From Gammaproteobacteria bacterium (lineage in GTDB: Bacteria; Pseudomonadota; Gammaproteobacteria; UBA5861), in contig JAKSCV010000066.1 of the NCBI GenBank assembly GCA_022360445.1, positions 1-47,642 on the forward strand: a stretch of 47,642 bases of DNA, given 5' to 3'. Below are positions 16,001 to 24,232 of the stretch, piece after piece. The notes below the pieces were generated by a model, which worked only from the letters and a program-made list of their open reading frames with translations, searched no databases and was not told the origin of the DNA. Every line of letters begins with the position of its first letter. The stretch's first letter is position 1. A program made the translations under genes and the position numbers.

Positions 16001-16762
16001 TTAGGGAAGAGAGAGCCCACCATCAACGGCGATAATTTGACCGGTGATGTAGTTGGCGTCATTCGCTAAATACACGACCATTTTTGCGATATCTTCCGGT
16101 GCTCCCATCCGTCTCAAAGCGGTTTTTTCGATGATCTGAGTCTTCATCGCCTCGCTGAGTGATGACTGCCCTTCTGGCCAGATGATGCTCCCAGGTGCAA
16201 TGCCATTGACACGTATGTGAGGTCCCAGCTCCATCGCCAAACACTTTGTCAGCATGGCGAGGCCCGCTTTCGCCGCGCAATAAGTGGTGTATGTTTTGAG
16301 AGGTCTCTCTGCATGAATGTCCACGATATTGATGATATTGCCATGGCTCTGTTTCAACCAGGGAGCTGCTGCCTGGCTGAGAAACAACGGGGCTTTAAGA
16401 TTGGTCCCGATCAGGTCATCCCACATGGTCGGTGTAATTTCGCCGACGGGTGTGGAGTAATAGGTCGAGGCATTATTGACCAATAAGTCCATTCTTCCCC
16501 ACGGTTTTGTGCTTTCGTCCACGATTTGGAGCATATCCTCGTGGTTCAATAGATCTCCGTAAAGTACGTGTGCCGAGTTTGCCCGAATAGCATTCAACGT
16601 TTCTGCGAGCGCAAGAGCCTCTTCTTTGGAGTGGTTGCAGTGAATGTTAATGTTCATGCCCACAGTGTGCAGTTGCCTTGATATTTCTGCACCTACACGC
16701 CTTGCTGAGCCTGTTACCAGAGCCACTTTGCGATGGATATTTTTCGAGTTATTTGTGCCCAT
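16001..16762 (-). CDS. Short-chain dehydrogenase, pteridine-reductase-like
   Basis: This 253-residue SDR has the NADPH motif TGSARRVG (residues 17-24), whose Arg pair is typical of pteridine reductases and FolM rather than the TGxxxGxG of classical SDRs. NNAS lies near residue 97. The catalytic YCAAK lies near residue 163, but the usual Ser of the triad is replaced by Asp (IVDIHAERPL), which is also seen in PTR1/FolM-type enzymes. The C-terminus GQIIAVDGGLSLP is standard. Likely role: NADPH-dependent reduction of dihydropteridine such as dihydromonapterin or dihydrofolate. folB lies 5.5 kb away. Substrate is inferred from motifs only. Confidence 0.85.
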   Translation of the reverse strand: MGTNNSKNIHRKVALVTGSARRVGAEISRQLHTVGMNINIHCNHSKEEALALAETLNAIRANSAHVLYGDLLNHEDMLQIVDESTKPWGRMDLLVNNASTYYSTPVGEITPTMWDDLIGTNLKAPLFLSQAAAPWLKQSHGNIINIVDIHAERPLKTYTTYCAAKAGLAMLTKCLAMELGPHIRVNGIAPGSIIWPEGQSSLSEAMKTQIIEKTALRRMGAPEDIAKMVVYLANDANYITGQIIAVDGGLSLP

Positions 16763-17009
16763 TTCTCTAAAGTAAGACGTTAATCAAATTAATGGAAAAG
16801 AAGTTTGGTTCAGTTTTATTGCTATGCTATTGTTCTCGCCGAATTTCCTTCACTCAGTGCGTATTGTTTGTACTCAGCTGTAAGTTTACACGTCAATAAT
16901 TAACCTTCCCAGACTTTGGTTAGGCTTTATTGTCTCTTTGACTGACGATAATTTTACTATTAACAAATGACTTTATAGCGCTATTTAATAATAAAGGAAG
17001 CTGCTAAAA

Positions 17010-17816
17010 ATGATGGACTTTGCTCAAATCGCCTGGCTTGCAGTTCTTCAAGGTCTCACTGAGTTCTTACCGATTTCCAGTTCAGCCCACCTTATTCTGG
17101 TTCCTCCCATTGTGGGTTGGCAAGATCAAGGTCTTGCCTTTGATGTTGCTGTGCATGTAGGGACTTTGTCAGCGGTCATTTTTTATTTCCGCTATGAAAT
17201 TGGCCGTATGTTTGTGGATTGGAGCTTGTCTTGTGCGGGGAAGGGGTTAACAAACGATGCTGTTATTGCCTGGGGTGTGCTTATTGGGACAGTTCCTGCA
17301 GGTATTGTAGGGTTATTATTTAAGGACTATATAGAAATCTATTTTCGTTCTCCAACCATTATTGCTGTCACAACAATCGCATTTGGCATTTTATTATGGC
17401 TTTCGGAGCGCTTGGGGAAAAAGGCGTACAGTGAAACGAAAATGGGGATGAAAGAGTTTTTCGTCATTGGTTGTTTTCAAGCGATAGCACTGATTCCAGG
17501 AACCTCACGTTCGGGTATTACAATGACAGCGGGGTTACTCTTGGGATACACCCGGGAAGCCGCTGCGCGTGTTTCCTTCCTACTTTCTATTCCGATTATT
17601 ACCCTTTCAGGAGCGTTGGTTACAAAAGATCTCATTGAGTCACCTTTACGAGTTGACTGGATTGCTTTAGGTTTGGGATCTGTTATTTCATGTGTTTGTG
17701 CATTCCTTTGTATCCATTATTTTTTGAAGTTTATATCAACCATTGGCATGTTGCCTTTTCTTATTTATCGAATTGTGCTCGGCGTTTTCCTGTTTGTGTT
17801 CTTTGCGAGCCCTTGA
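17010..17816 (+). CDS. uppP: Undecaprenyl-diphosphatase UppP (BacA)
   Basis: This 268-residue membrane protein has the two signature regions of the family: LQGLTEFLPISSSAHLIL near residue 14 and PGTSRSGITMTAGLLLG near residue 168, which hold the catalytic Glu, Ser and Arg residues. About eight hydrophobic helices are visible. It dephosphorylates undecaprenyl diphosphate to recycle the lipid carrier for peptidoglycan and other envelope polymers and gives some bacitracin resistance. The start is the ATG at 17010 with AAAGGAAG 9 nt upstream; a second ATG follows immediately. It stands alone in its own transcription unit. Confidence 0.96.
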   Translation: MMDFAQIAWLAVLQGLTEFLPISSSAHLILVPPIVGWQDQGLAFDVAVHVGTLSAVIFYFRYEIGRMFVDWSLSCAGKGLTNDAVIAWGVLIGTVPAGIVGLLFKDYIEIYFRSPTIIAVTTIAFGILLWLSERLGKKAYSETKMGMKEFFVIGCFQAIALIPGTSRSGITMTAGLLLGYTREAAARVSFLLSIPIITLSGALVTKDLIESPLRVDWIALGLGSVISCVCAFLCIHYFLKFISTIGMLPFLIYRIVLGVFLFVFFASP

Positions 17817-17997
17817 AGAGTAAGGTATTGTTTTTATTTATTTAATCCTAGTTAATTTTTTGTCTTTTGAGTTCCAGATTTTTTTCTATTAGAGTGTATG
17901 TTTACTCATTGACAGCCTGTAAGCCTCACCCTTTGTAATAGGTTATTTTCATATCGCTAAGGTCGTTTCATACGCTATTCTTGATATGTCCGCTTAT

Positions 17998-18049
17998 CCA
18001 AAAAAAATTTTTTTGGAAAATTGTAGTTATTTGTTTGACTAGCTATAAT
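17998..18049 (+). promoter_or_regulatory. Sigma-70 promoter with an A-tract for the MvaT-like gene
   Basis: TTGTAG at 18021-18026 and TATAAT at 18044-18049 are 17 bp apart, giving a start near 18056 and a ~66-nt leader. Just upstream is a symmetric A8T7 tract (CCAAAAAAAATTTTTTTGG, 17998-18016), in the position of an UP element and likely to be bent. The rest of the 305-bp gap after uppP (17817-17997) is AT-rich with no gene or clear terminator. Confidence 0.7.
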
Positions 18050-18121
18050 TGCTTGGTATAAGAAATTTGGAATGTGCTTTCTTAGCATAGTATTTATTTT
18101 TTGTTTTAGTGGTAATTACTT

Positions 18122-18526
18122 ATGAATAAACAACGTCAAAAAGAGATTGATGGCTTGCGTGCGCGCATTGAAGCTTTGCAAGCAGAAGAGCAACGAGAAG
18201 CCGAACAACAAAAAGCAATTGAAGATTTGCATGCCCAGTTAGAAAAAGGCTTAGAGAAGGTGGGTGTTTCGTTAGATGAATATATTAAGGCTAATATCAA
18301 GGTGTATAAAAAAGCCATTGCTCTGGCTGAAAATAAATCAGTAGCCAAAGTCAAACGAAGCAGTGGTCCTTCTATCAAGATACCGGCAGGCCGATATAGC
18401 AATATTCCCTCTGCACCGGGTAAAGTATTCCAAGTTAAAGAAAAAGGCCCCAGACCGAAAGCCGTGAAAGCTTATGCAGAAGAGGTGGGTGTCGATGTCT
18501 TTTTATCTCAGTGCAAGCTGGGATAG
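18122..18526 (+). CDS. Small coiled-coil protein, probable divergent MvaT/H-NS-family nucleoid protein
   Basis: 134 residues, highly charged. Residues ~1-50 form a predicted coiled coil rich in Glu, Gln and Lys (IDGLRARIEALQAEEQREAE). A basic linker (~70-90) follows, then a compact C-terminal part. The C-terminal segment can be aligned by eye with MvaT (YxN..S..G.V...K..G...K.VK.Y....G), and the overall oligomerisation-linker-DNA-binding layout matches the H-NS/MvaT class. MvaT's Gly-Asn in the AT-pincer is not present; the same place reads KGPRPK. I infer a DNA-binding nucleoid or silencing protein; direct homology needs a profile search. A strong promoter precedes the gene and a terminator follows, so it is monocistronic. 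Confidence 0.6.
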   Translation: MNKQRQKEIDGLRARIEALQAEEQREAEQQKAIEDLHAQLEKGLEKVGVSLDEYIKANIKVYKKAIALAENKSVAKVKRSSGPSIKIPAGRYSNIPSAPGKVFQVKEKGPRPKAVKAYAEEVGVDVFLSQCKLG

Positions 18527-18565
18527 ATTATAAATATTTAAACAAAATAAATTATTCTCGTAATA

Positions 18566-18597
18566 GGGCTTAGCCAGCTATTGGTTAAGCCCTTTTT
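18566..18597 (+). terminator. Intrinsic terminator after the MvaT-like gene
   Basis: GGGCTTAGCC (18566-18575) and GGTTAAGCCC (18583-18592) form a 10-bp stem with one mismatch and a 7-nt loop, followed by five T. Confidence 0.9.
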
Positions 18598-18601
18598 ACT
18601 T

Positions 18602-18631
18602 TTGCTTACTGCCTTAGGGCTTGCGTATAAT
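18602..18631 (+). promoter_or_regulatory. Predicted sigma-70 promoter of typA
   Basis: TTGCTT at 18602-18607, an 18-bp spacer and a perfect TATAAT at 18626-18631. The transcription start should be near 18638, giving a leader of ~30 nt, immediately after the preceding terminator. This rules out any typA start upstream of 18638. Confidence 0.7.
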
Positions 18632-18668
18632 CGCTGTCCGATTTAATGCTTCTCCCGGAGATATGACA

Positions 18669-20495
18669 TTGGCTAAAAACCTTCGCAACATTGCCATCAT
18701 TGCACACGTAGATCATGGCAAAACCACATTAGTCGATCAGCTTTTACAGCAGTCGGGGACTCTGGGAGAGCGAGCAGAACCGCAAGAGCGGGTGATGGAT
18801 TCCAATGACCTCGAGAAAGAGCGGGGCATCACCATTTTGTCGAAAAATACCTCAATTGTTTGGGGTGATTACCAGATTAATATTGTCGACACCCCAGGAC
18901 ATGCGGATTTTGGTGGTGAAGTCGAGCGTGTTTTGTCCATGGTAGATTCTGTCCTATTGCTGGTTGATGCGGTTGAAGGTCCAATGCCGCAAACACGGTT
19001 TGTTACGCAAAAGGCATTTGCGCTTGGCTTTAAACCCATCGTTGTGATTAACAAGGTCGACAGGGAAGGCGCGCGACCAGACTGGGTTTTAGATCAGACG
19101 TTTGATTTGTTTGACAATTTAGGAGCGAGTGATGAGCAGCTAGACTTTCCTGTGGTCTATTGTTCAGCCATCAATGGTTACGCGGGTACTGAGTCGAATG
19201 TTCGAAGTGGTAACATGGAGCCGCTTTTCCAGACAATTGTTGAACAGGTTTCTCCGCCTGAAGTTGATGCGGGCGGTACCTTTCAAATGCAGATTTCCAC
19301 TCTGGATTACAATAGCTACCTGGGTGTGATTGGTATTGGTCGGATCACGCGCGGTAAAGTGCAAACAAACACGCCAGTTAAAATTATTGACAAAGATGAA
19401 GCCGTACGCAGTGGACGTATCCTAAAGATAATGGGTTTTCATGGCCTTGAACGCATAGAAGTCCCTTCATCAGAAGCTGGTGATATCGTTGCTGTAACGG
19501 GCATGGACCCACTCGATATCTCAGATACCTTATGTGATCCTAACAGTATCGAAGCGCTACCCGCGCTAACGGTTGATGAGCCGACCATTAGTATGATTTT
19601 CCAGCCGAATACGTCGCCTTTTGCCGGACGAGAAGGCAAGTATGTTACGAGCCGCAATATCCGTGATCGCCTAGACCAGGAATTGAAGCATAATGTTGCC
19701 TTGCGCGTTGAGCAGATGGATGATGCAGAAAAATATCGGGTTTCCGGGCGGGGTGAATTACACCTATCGGTATTGATTGAGACGATGAGGCGAGAAGGCT
19801 ATGAGTTGGCCGTTGGACGTCCTCAGGTTGTGGAGCGAGAAGTCGACGGCAAACGAGAGGAACCCTATGAGCAGCTCACAGTAGATCTCGAATCCGAGCA
19901 TCAAGGTGTGGTGATGGAGCAGCTGGGTATTCGGCGCGGAGAGTTAAAAAATATGATCCCGGATGCGAAAGGACGCGTTCGGCTCGAGTACGTCATTCCT
20001 TCACGTGGCCTCATTGGTTTCCGCAGCGAATTTTTGACGTTGACTTCAGGTTCAGGGCTTATGTACAGCGTCTTTGACCACTATGGCCCAGCACTACCCA
20101 TGCAACTGGGGCAGCGCCAGAATGGCGTGTTGATCAGTAACAGTACAGGCAAGGCACTGGGTTATGCACTGTTTAATTTACAAGAGCGGGGCCGACTCAT
20201 TATTGGCGCTAATGAAGAAGTATATGAAGGCCGAGTGATTGGCATTCATTCGCGTGATAATGACCTCACGGTGAACCCGCTAAAGGCCAAACAATTAACA
20301 AATATCCGCGCAGCCGGGACCGATGAAAATATTATTTTAACCCCCCCTGTTTGCATGACATTAGAGCAAGCGCTGGAGTTTATTGACGATGATGAACTGG
20401 TCGAAGTAACACCCGAGTCGATTCGAATACGCAAAAAGCATCTGACAGAAAATGAACGAAAGCGGGCATCTCGCCAGCCTAAGGTGGAGGCTTGA
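18669..20495 (+). CDS. typA: Ribosome-associated GTPase TypA/BipA
   Basis: About 608 residues. G motifs: AHVDHGKTT (G1), ERGITI (G2), [14 protein letters not shown] (G3) and NKVDR (G4). The EF-G-like domains II, III and V follow, then the BipA-specific C-terminal domain ([39 protein letters not shown]). It acts in 50S assembly and stress or low-temperature growth. I favour the TTG at 18669, which is 8 nt after the GGAG ribosome-binding site and gives [11 protein letters not shown], aligning with Pseudomonas and E. coli starts. The in-frame ATG at 18663 is only 2 nt from that site. It is monocistronic and converges with ribF. Confidence 0.96.
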   Translation: MAKNLRNIAIIAHVDHGKTTLVDQLLQQSGTLGERAEPQERVMDSNDLEKERGITILSKNTSIVWGDYQINIVDTPGHADFGGEVERVLSMVDSVLLLVDAVEGPMPQTRFVTQKAFALGFKPIVVINKVDREGARPDWVLDQTFDLFDNLGASDEQLDFPVVYCSAINGYAGTESNVRSGNMEPLFQTIVEQVSPPEVDAGGTFQMQISTLDYNSYLGVIGIGRITRGKVQTNTPVKIIDKDEAVRSGRILKIMGFHGLERIEVPSSEAGDIVAVTGMDPLDISDTLCDPNSIEALPALTVDEPTISMIFQPNTSPFAGREGKYVTSRNIRDRLDQELKHNVALRVEQMDDAEKYRVSGRGELHLSVLIETMRREGYELAVGRPQVVEREVDGKREEPYEQLTVDLESEHQGVVMEQLGIRRGELKNMIPDAKGRVRLEYVIPSRGLIGFRSEFLTLTSGSGLMYSVFDHYGPALPMQLGQRQNGVLISNSTGKALGYALFNLQERGRLIIGANEEVYEGRVIGIHSRDNDLTVNPLKAKQLTNIRAAGTDENIILTPPVCMTLEQALEFIDDDELVEVTPESIRIRKKHLTENERKRASRQPKVEA

Positions 20496-20509
20496 TAGCA
20501 GTCCAATGA

Positions 20510-21463
20510 TTATTTGTGAGGGCTCGCCTTAAAATGGTGTTTTTTGAAAAATTCCAGGGCATCTTGCTTGTCTTGCCTTAATGCGTCAGAGAGTTCATTA
20601 AGGCCTTTGAATTTTCTTTCTTCACGTATTTTATGGCGGAAAACGATTTCAAGGTGCTGGTCATATAAATCGTGCTGACAATTAAACAGATGTGTTTCTA
20701 ACAGCTGTTTTTCGCCGCCAATCGTGGGGCGGGTGCCGATATTGGCCATACCTTCGTAGACCGTTTTCTGCTCATCAACAACATGAACGGCAAAAACACC
20801 GCGCAAGGGCACGTTTCGATGCTTCAAGGCGATATTGGCCGTTGGGAATCCTAATGTGCGCCCCAATTGATTGCCGTAGGTGACTCTGCCACTAATCGAG
20901 AAGGGTCTTCCCAGTAGTGTTGCTGCATTTTTGAAATCGGCTTTTTCCAGTAGTGCTCGTATTCGGGTGCTACTAACTCGCTGTCCATCCATTTGATAAG
21001 TCTGCGTGGATTCGACGCCAAAGCCGTACTGAGCGCCGGCTTGTTGGAGGAATGCGAAGTCTCCCGTTCGCTGTTTACCAAAGCGAAAGTCATCACCTAC
21101 GATTAGATGCTGTGTGCCAAGGCCTTGGTGCAAAATATCGTCAACAAAAGTTTCGGGCGGCAGGTCAGCCAACTTCCGACAAAACCGTAAAATAACCAGC
21201 AGATCGATACCCAGTTTTTCAAATAAACGTGCTTTTTCACGAAAGCGTGTTAAACGGGTAGTTTCTTTTTGGTGAGCAAAGTATTCATGAGGCAACGGCT
21301 CAAACGTGATAACACAAGCGGGTACGCTCAGGTGTTGAGCTTGTTTATTCAGTCTATTGATGACTGCTTGATGCCCTTTATGAACCCCGTCAAAATTGCC
21401 AATCGTAACAACACTGCCACGGTGCTTGGGCTTTAAGTTGTAATTTCCTCGGATGATTTCCAA
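20510..21463 (-). CDS. ribF: Bifunctional riboflavin kinase/FAD synthetase RibF
   Basis: 317 residues in two domains. The N-terminal FMN adenylyltransferase domain has GNFDGVHKGH (residues 22-31), VGDDFRFGKQRTGD and VSSTRIR. The C-terminal flavokinase domain has GRVTYGNQLGRTLGFPTANI and the metal and substrate loop GMANIGTRPT, with LETHLF downstream. It makes FMN from riboflavin and then FAD. In many gammaproteobacteria ribF sits with murJ, rpsT, ileS and lspA; none is in view here, since the next gene upstream on this strand is tesB. It supplies the flavin cofactors used by the Rsx subunits, among others. Confidence 0.96.
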   Translation of the reverse strand: MEIIRGNYNLKPKHRGSVVTIGNFDGVHKGHQAVINRLNKQAQHLSVPACVITFEPLPHEYFAHQKETTRLTRFREKARLFEKLGIDLLVILRFCRKLADLPPETFVDDILHQGLGTQHLIVGDDFRFGKQRTGDFAFLQQAGAQYGFGVESTQTYQMDGQRVSSTRIRALLEKADFKNAATLLGRPFSISGRVTYGNQLGRTLGFPTANIALKHRNVPLRGVFAVHVVDEQKTVYEGMANIGTRPTIGGEKQLLETHLFNCQHDLYDQHLEIVFRHKIREERKFKGLNELSDALRQDKQDALEFFKKHHFKASPHK

Positions 21464-21578
21464 TGGCCGGCTTCTTTAATTATTGATGTTTCTGAATATT
21501 ATACCGACTAATTGAGCCAAGCAGGATCATGTATTCCATTTTTACAGGCAGGCAATAGCAGCATTTTTATCGGCTTAT

Positions 21579-22457
21579 TTACTGCATGTATCGGATGAGC
21601 CCTTCTTGTGCGGTGGATGCTACAAGTTCTCCGGAACGGTTATAGAAAAAGCCACGGGCCAGTCCTCTACCTTGGGCGGTGTTTGGGCAATCATGGACGT
21701 AAAGCAGCCACTCATCTACTTTTACCGGCCGGTGAAACCACATGGCATGGTCAAGGCTCGCACCCTTCACAGATCCATTAAACCAGCTCAAGCCATGCGG
21801 CTGAAGACAGACAGTGAGAAACTCTAAATCTGAAATGTAGGCCAACGCGGCAGTGTGAGTGGCCGTATTGTTAGGCAAAGCGCTCTGGGCCTTAATCCAC
21901 ATCATTTGTTTGGGAGGGCGAGGTGCTTCGCTCAGCTCTTGTAACCCGCCAATGCGCTTTGTTTCAATTGGCCATTCATAATCAATCAGCCACTCCGAGA
22001 CGTATTGATAAGGGGATTCACCTGCTGTAGCTTTTATAATATCCAGCCTTGCATCTCTGTCAGATAAGAGCTCTTCGGGTTCTGGGATGTCTAGCGGCAT
22101 GGGTATATGAAAATCTGGCCCTGGCTCCTTGGCATGGAAAGAAGCGGTCATCTCGAAGATAGGCTTTGCATGCTGTATAGCAACGACGCGTCTTACGCAA
22201 AAGCTGCGGCCATCTTTTGTGTTGTTGACCTTGTATAAAATTGGGGCGCCCACATCGCCAGTGGATAGGAAGTAAGCATGCATGGAGTGAGGCGCCATAT
22301 CATTGACGGTTTTTGCTGCTGCGGCCATTGACTGGCCAAGCACATGGCCTCCATACACTTGGGGCAAGGGAATGTGAGATTGTTCCCCTCGGAAAAGATC
22401 AATATCAATTTCTTCCAAGTCCAAAAGGCGGGCAATATCGGTTGGTGTTGCTTTCAT
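21579..22457 (-). CDS. tesB: Acyl-CoA thioesterase II TesB
   Basis: This 292-residue double hot-dog protein has N-terminal features EEIDIDLFRGEQ and PQVYGGHVLGQSMAAA, where the conserved VYGG-x-x-x-Q segment lines the CoA site. In the C-terminal half are ISDLEFL, SLDHAMWFHRP (with the catalytic Asp of this family), and ARGFFYNRSGELVASTAQEGLIR. It hydrolyses medium- and long-chain acyl-CoA to free acid and CoA. It has its own leader with an AAAGAG ribosome-binding site and is 254 nt from crp on the same strand. Confidence 0.95.
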   Translation of the reverse strand: MKATPTDIARLLDLEEIDIDLFRGEQSHIPLPQVYGGHVLGQSMAAAAKTVNDMAPHSMHAYFLSTGDVGAPILYKVNNTKDGRSFCVRRVVAIQHAKPIFEMTASFHAKEPGPDFHIPMPLDIPEPEELLSDRDARLDIIKATAGESPYQYVSEWLIDYEWPIETKRIGGLQELSEAPRPPKQMMWIKAQSALPNNTATHTAALAYISDLEFLTVCLQPHGLSWFNGSVKGASLDHAMWFHRPVKVDEWLLYVHDCPNTAQGRGLARGFFYNRSGELVASTAQEGLIRYMQ

Positions 22458-22634
22458 AGGTACTCTTTAAAAGTTAATAAATAAGAAACCATGGTAGCGC
22501 GAATATCTAATGGAGGCACCTACTGCCAGAGGCCATGTGATTTGTGCTGCTCCCGTTATGAAGCGCGGTAGATATTTGTCAGAAGTAAGTAGGTTCTGGG
22601 TTTGAAGTACTCAATGGCATATGAGGCCATAAGC

Positions 22635-22676
22635 ACTTAGGGAGTGGAGCCGCGTTTGTGCCACCACTCCCTAAGT
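22635..22676. other. Perfect 13-bp hairpin between crp and tesB
   Basis: ACTTAGGGAGTGG (22635-22647) pairs exactly with CCACTCCCTAAGT (22664-22676) around a 16-nt loop. It lies 36 nt past the crp stop on the minus strand. There is no T-run after the stem on either strand, so standard intrinsic termination is doubtful. It may stabilise the crp 3' end, act as a factor-dependent terminator, or be a REP-like palindrome. Confidence 0.65.
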
Positions 22677-22711
22677 TGGGTCAGTTTGCTTGAGAGGTCA
22701 GTGTGTGAGCT

Positions 22712-23350
22712 TCAACGGGTCCCGTAAATGACCATGGTTTTGCCGCGAGCAGTGATCAGCCCTCTTTCTTCAAGATCTTTTAACACGCGTCCAACCATTT
22801 CTCGGGAACAGCCGACAATGCGAGCGATCTCTTGGCGGGTGATTCTAATTTGCATCCCGTCGGGGTGAGTGATGGCATCGGGCTCTTTGGCTAGCTCCAA
22901 CAGAGTATGCGCTACTCGGCCAGTGACATCCAAAAAGGCCAAATCACGGACTTTGGAACTTGTTCTTTTCAGACGATTTGAAATCTGTCCTGCCACAGCA
23001 AAAAGAATATCAGGCTCTTCTTTCGCGAGCCGTTTGAACTGATCGTAATTAATTTCGGCCAGTTCGCACTTAGTGCGCGCGATAATCCAAGCGCTTCTTT
23101 GAGCTTCGCTATCAAAAAGTCCCATTTCGCCAAAAAAATCACCTTTATTCAGGTACGCTAATACAATCTCCCGGCCTTCACTGTCTTCCATGACAACACT
23201 GACAGAGCCATCGATGATGTAATAAAGAGTATTAGGCTCATCACCAGAATGAATGATTGTCGACTTAGATGGGTATTGGCGGCGATGGCTGTGACGTAAG
23301 AAAGTGCTTAGCCATTCAGGTTGTTTCAGATTTTCTCTAACAGGTAACAT
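22712..23350 (-). CDS. crp: CRP/Vfr-family cAMP-responsive regulator
   Basis: This 212-residue protein has a cyclic-nucleotide-binding domain (residues ~20-125) with [20 protein letters not shown], where the Gly-Glu and the Arg-Ser of the phosphate-binding cassette are present. A long C-helix (residues ~130-155) follows, then a helix-turn-helix with [30 protein letters not shown]. No FNR-type N-terminal cysteine cluster is seen, so it is a CRP/Vfr protein, not Anr. In Pseudomonas Vfr affects virulence and type IV pili, which may matter for the pilus block here. It is divergent from an OsmC-family gene, an arrangement also seen at E. coli crp-yhfA. Confidence 0.93.
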   Translation of the reverse strand: MLPVRENLKQPEWLSTFLRHSHRRQYPSKSTIIHSGDEPNTLYYIIDGSVSVVMEDSEGREIVLAYLNKGDFFGEMGLFDSEAQRSAWIIARTKCELAEINYDQFKRLAKEEPDILFAVAGQISNRLKRTSSKVRDLAFLDVTGRVAHTLLELAKEPDAITHPDGMQIRITRQEIARIVGCSREMVGRVLKDLEERGLITARGKTMVIYGTR

Positions 23351-23418
23351 GAGTATGGGCTCCCCTTTCCTTGGTAAGCCCTGATACTATCGTATTTTTA
23401 TTGACTTGGGAAAGTATT

Positions 23419-23847
23419 ATGTATTCACGTGTGAAGTGGTTGGATTATATGACATTTGTTGGCGAGACAGGAAGTGGCCACTCCGTAGTGATGGACGGCC
23501 CTCCTGAGACCGGTGGGCGGAATTTGGGAGTCCGTCCAATGGAGATGTTGCTGATGGGAATGGGCGGATGTACCGCTTTCGATATTGTCATGATCCTTAA
23601 AAAGTCACGGCAAGCAGTAACGGATTGTATTGTGGAGTTGAAGGCTGAACGCGCAGAGTCTGACCCGAAGGTTTTCACGAAAATCCATGTGCATTATGTC
23701 ATCACAGGGCGAACACTCAGTGAAAAACATGTCCAGCGAGCGTTAAAGCTTTCTGCGGAAAAGTATTGTTCTGCGTCCATTATGCTGGGGGAGACGGCAA
23801 CAGTAACGCATGACTACGAAATTATTGAGGATGAGTCGACACGATAA
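23419..23847 (+). CDS. OsmC-family protein (YhfA-like)
   Basis: 142 residues from the ATG at 23419 (ribosome-binding site GGGAAAG). The OsmC fold is shown by VRPMEMLLMGMGGCTAFDIVMIL, with the first redox Cys in GGC, and by LSAEKYCSASIML, with the second. These two cysteines form the peroxidatic pair in the family. The length and sequence type match E. coli YhfA, encoded next to crp; hydroperoxide reductase activity is likely but untested. An in-frame ATG at 23371 falls in the presumed divergent promoter region and is not preferred. Confidence 0.9.
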   Translation: MYSRVKWLDYMTFVGETGSGHSVVMDGPPETGGRNLGVRPMEMLLMGMGGCTAFDIVMILKKSRQAVTDCIVELKAERAESDPKVFTKIHVHYVITGRTLSEKHVQRALKLSAEKYCSASIMLGETATVTHDYEIIEDESTR

Positions 23848-23882
23848 CGAGTGTTTGTTGTGATCAGTTCTCTTTCAAAAAA

Positions 23883-23900
23883 ATGGGGCCTAAGCCCCAT
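23883..23900 (-). terminator. Minus-oriented hairpin with T-run downstream of osmC
   Basis: ATGGGGC (23883-23889) and GCCCCAT (23894-23900) pair around CTAA. A run of seven A at 23877-23883 gives the T-run of an intrinsic terminator on the minus strand; on the plus strand no T-run follows. No minus-strand gene is visible upstream of it in 23901-24460, so it may stop an unannotated antisense transcript or serve as the osmC mRNA 3' stem. Confidence 0.4.
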
Positions 23901-24004
23901 ACCAGATTTCCAGTAATACTGTTGAATTTTATAGTTATAGTATTCGTTTCGTTTTTTGCTAATCAGTCTGCATAAAAAAAATCTGCAAGCTATAAAATTC
24001 TCTA

Positions 24005-24100
24005 CTATATTTATTTGAAGATTTCAAGCAGATGATTTCTTTCCTCCTCCATCCTCCTTTGGTGGTTTAGGCGCGGTCCTCTATACCGCGCCTCTTTTTT
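24005..24100 (+). ncRNA. Candidate small RNA with a C-rich loop and strong terminator
   Basis: Between osmC and the glycine riboswitch there is a terminator with no gene in front of it. GGCGCGGT (24070-24077) pairs with ACCGCGCC (24085-24092), followed by TCTTTTTT. Upstream are possible -10 sequences TATAAA (23991-23996) and TATATT (24006-24011), a short TTGAA/TTCAA hairpin and an unpaired C-rich tract (TTTCCTCCTCCATCCTCC, 24041-24058), complementary to Shine-Dalgarno sequences. This layout fits a trans-acting sRNA of ~80-100 nt, or one processed from the osmC 3' UTR. No reading frame of note is present. The 5' end is approximate. Confidence 0.45.
24069..24100 (+). terminator. Strong intrinsic terminator before the gcv leader
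   Basis: A 9-bp GC-rich stem (24069-24077 with 24085-24093), a 7-nt loop and six T at 24095-24100. It separates the osmC/sRNA region from the gcvTHP leader. Confidence 0.9.
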
Positions 24101-24232
24101 ATCAGGCTTTTTCTTTCGGTGCAAGTTCCTGACTCAGAGAAACTTGCTTTAATCGCGGTAATTTTAGGCAAGCCGATTGATTAAGATGGCAACAAGACGA
24201 TTCTTAGCGTATATTTACTCTTTCGACGATAA

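Noticed and set aside
16763-17009. Sigma-70 promoter for uppP at TTGACT near 16938
   Set aside because: No acceptable -10 lies at 16-18 bp; the region is AT-rich and several weak matches exist, so no call is made.
22712-23350. CRP-family gene as the FNR/Anr that would read the ubi boxes
   Set aside because: It has no N-terminal cysteine cluster and its sequence is of the CRP/Vfr type; an Anr gene must lie elsewhere if it exists.
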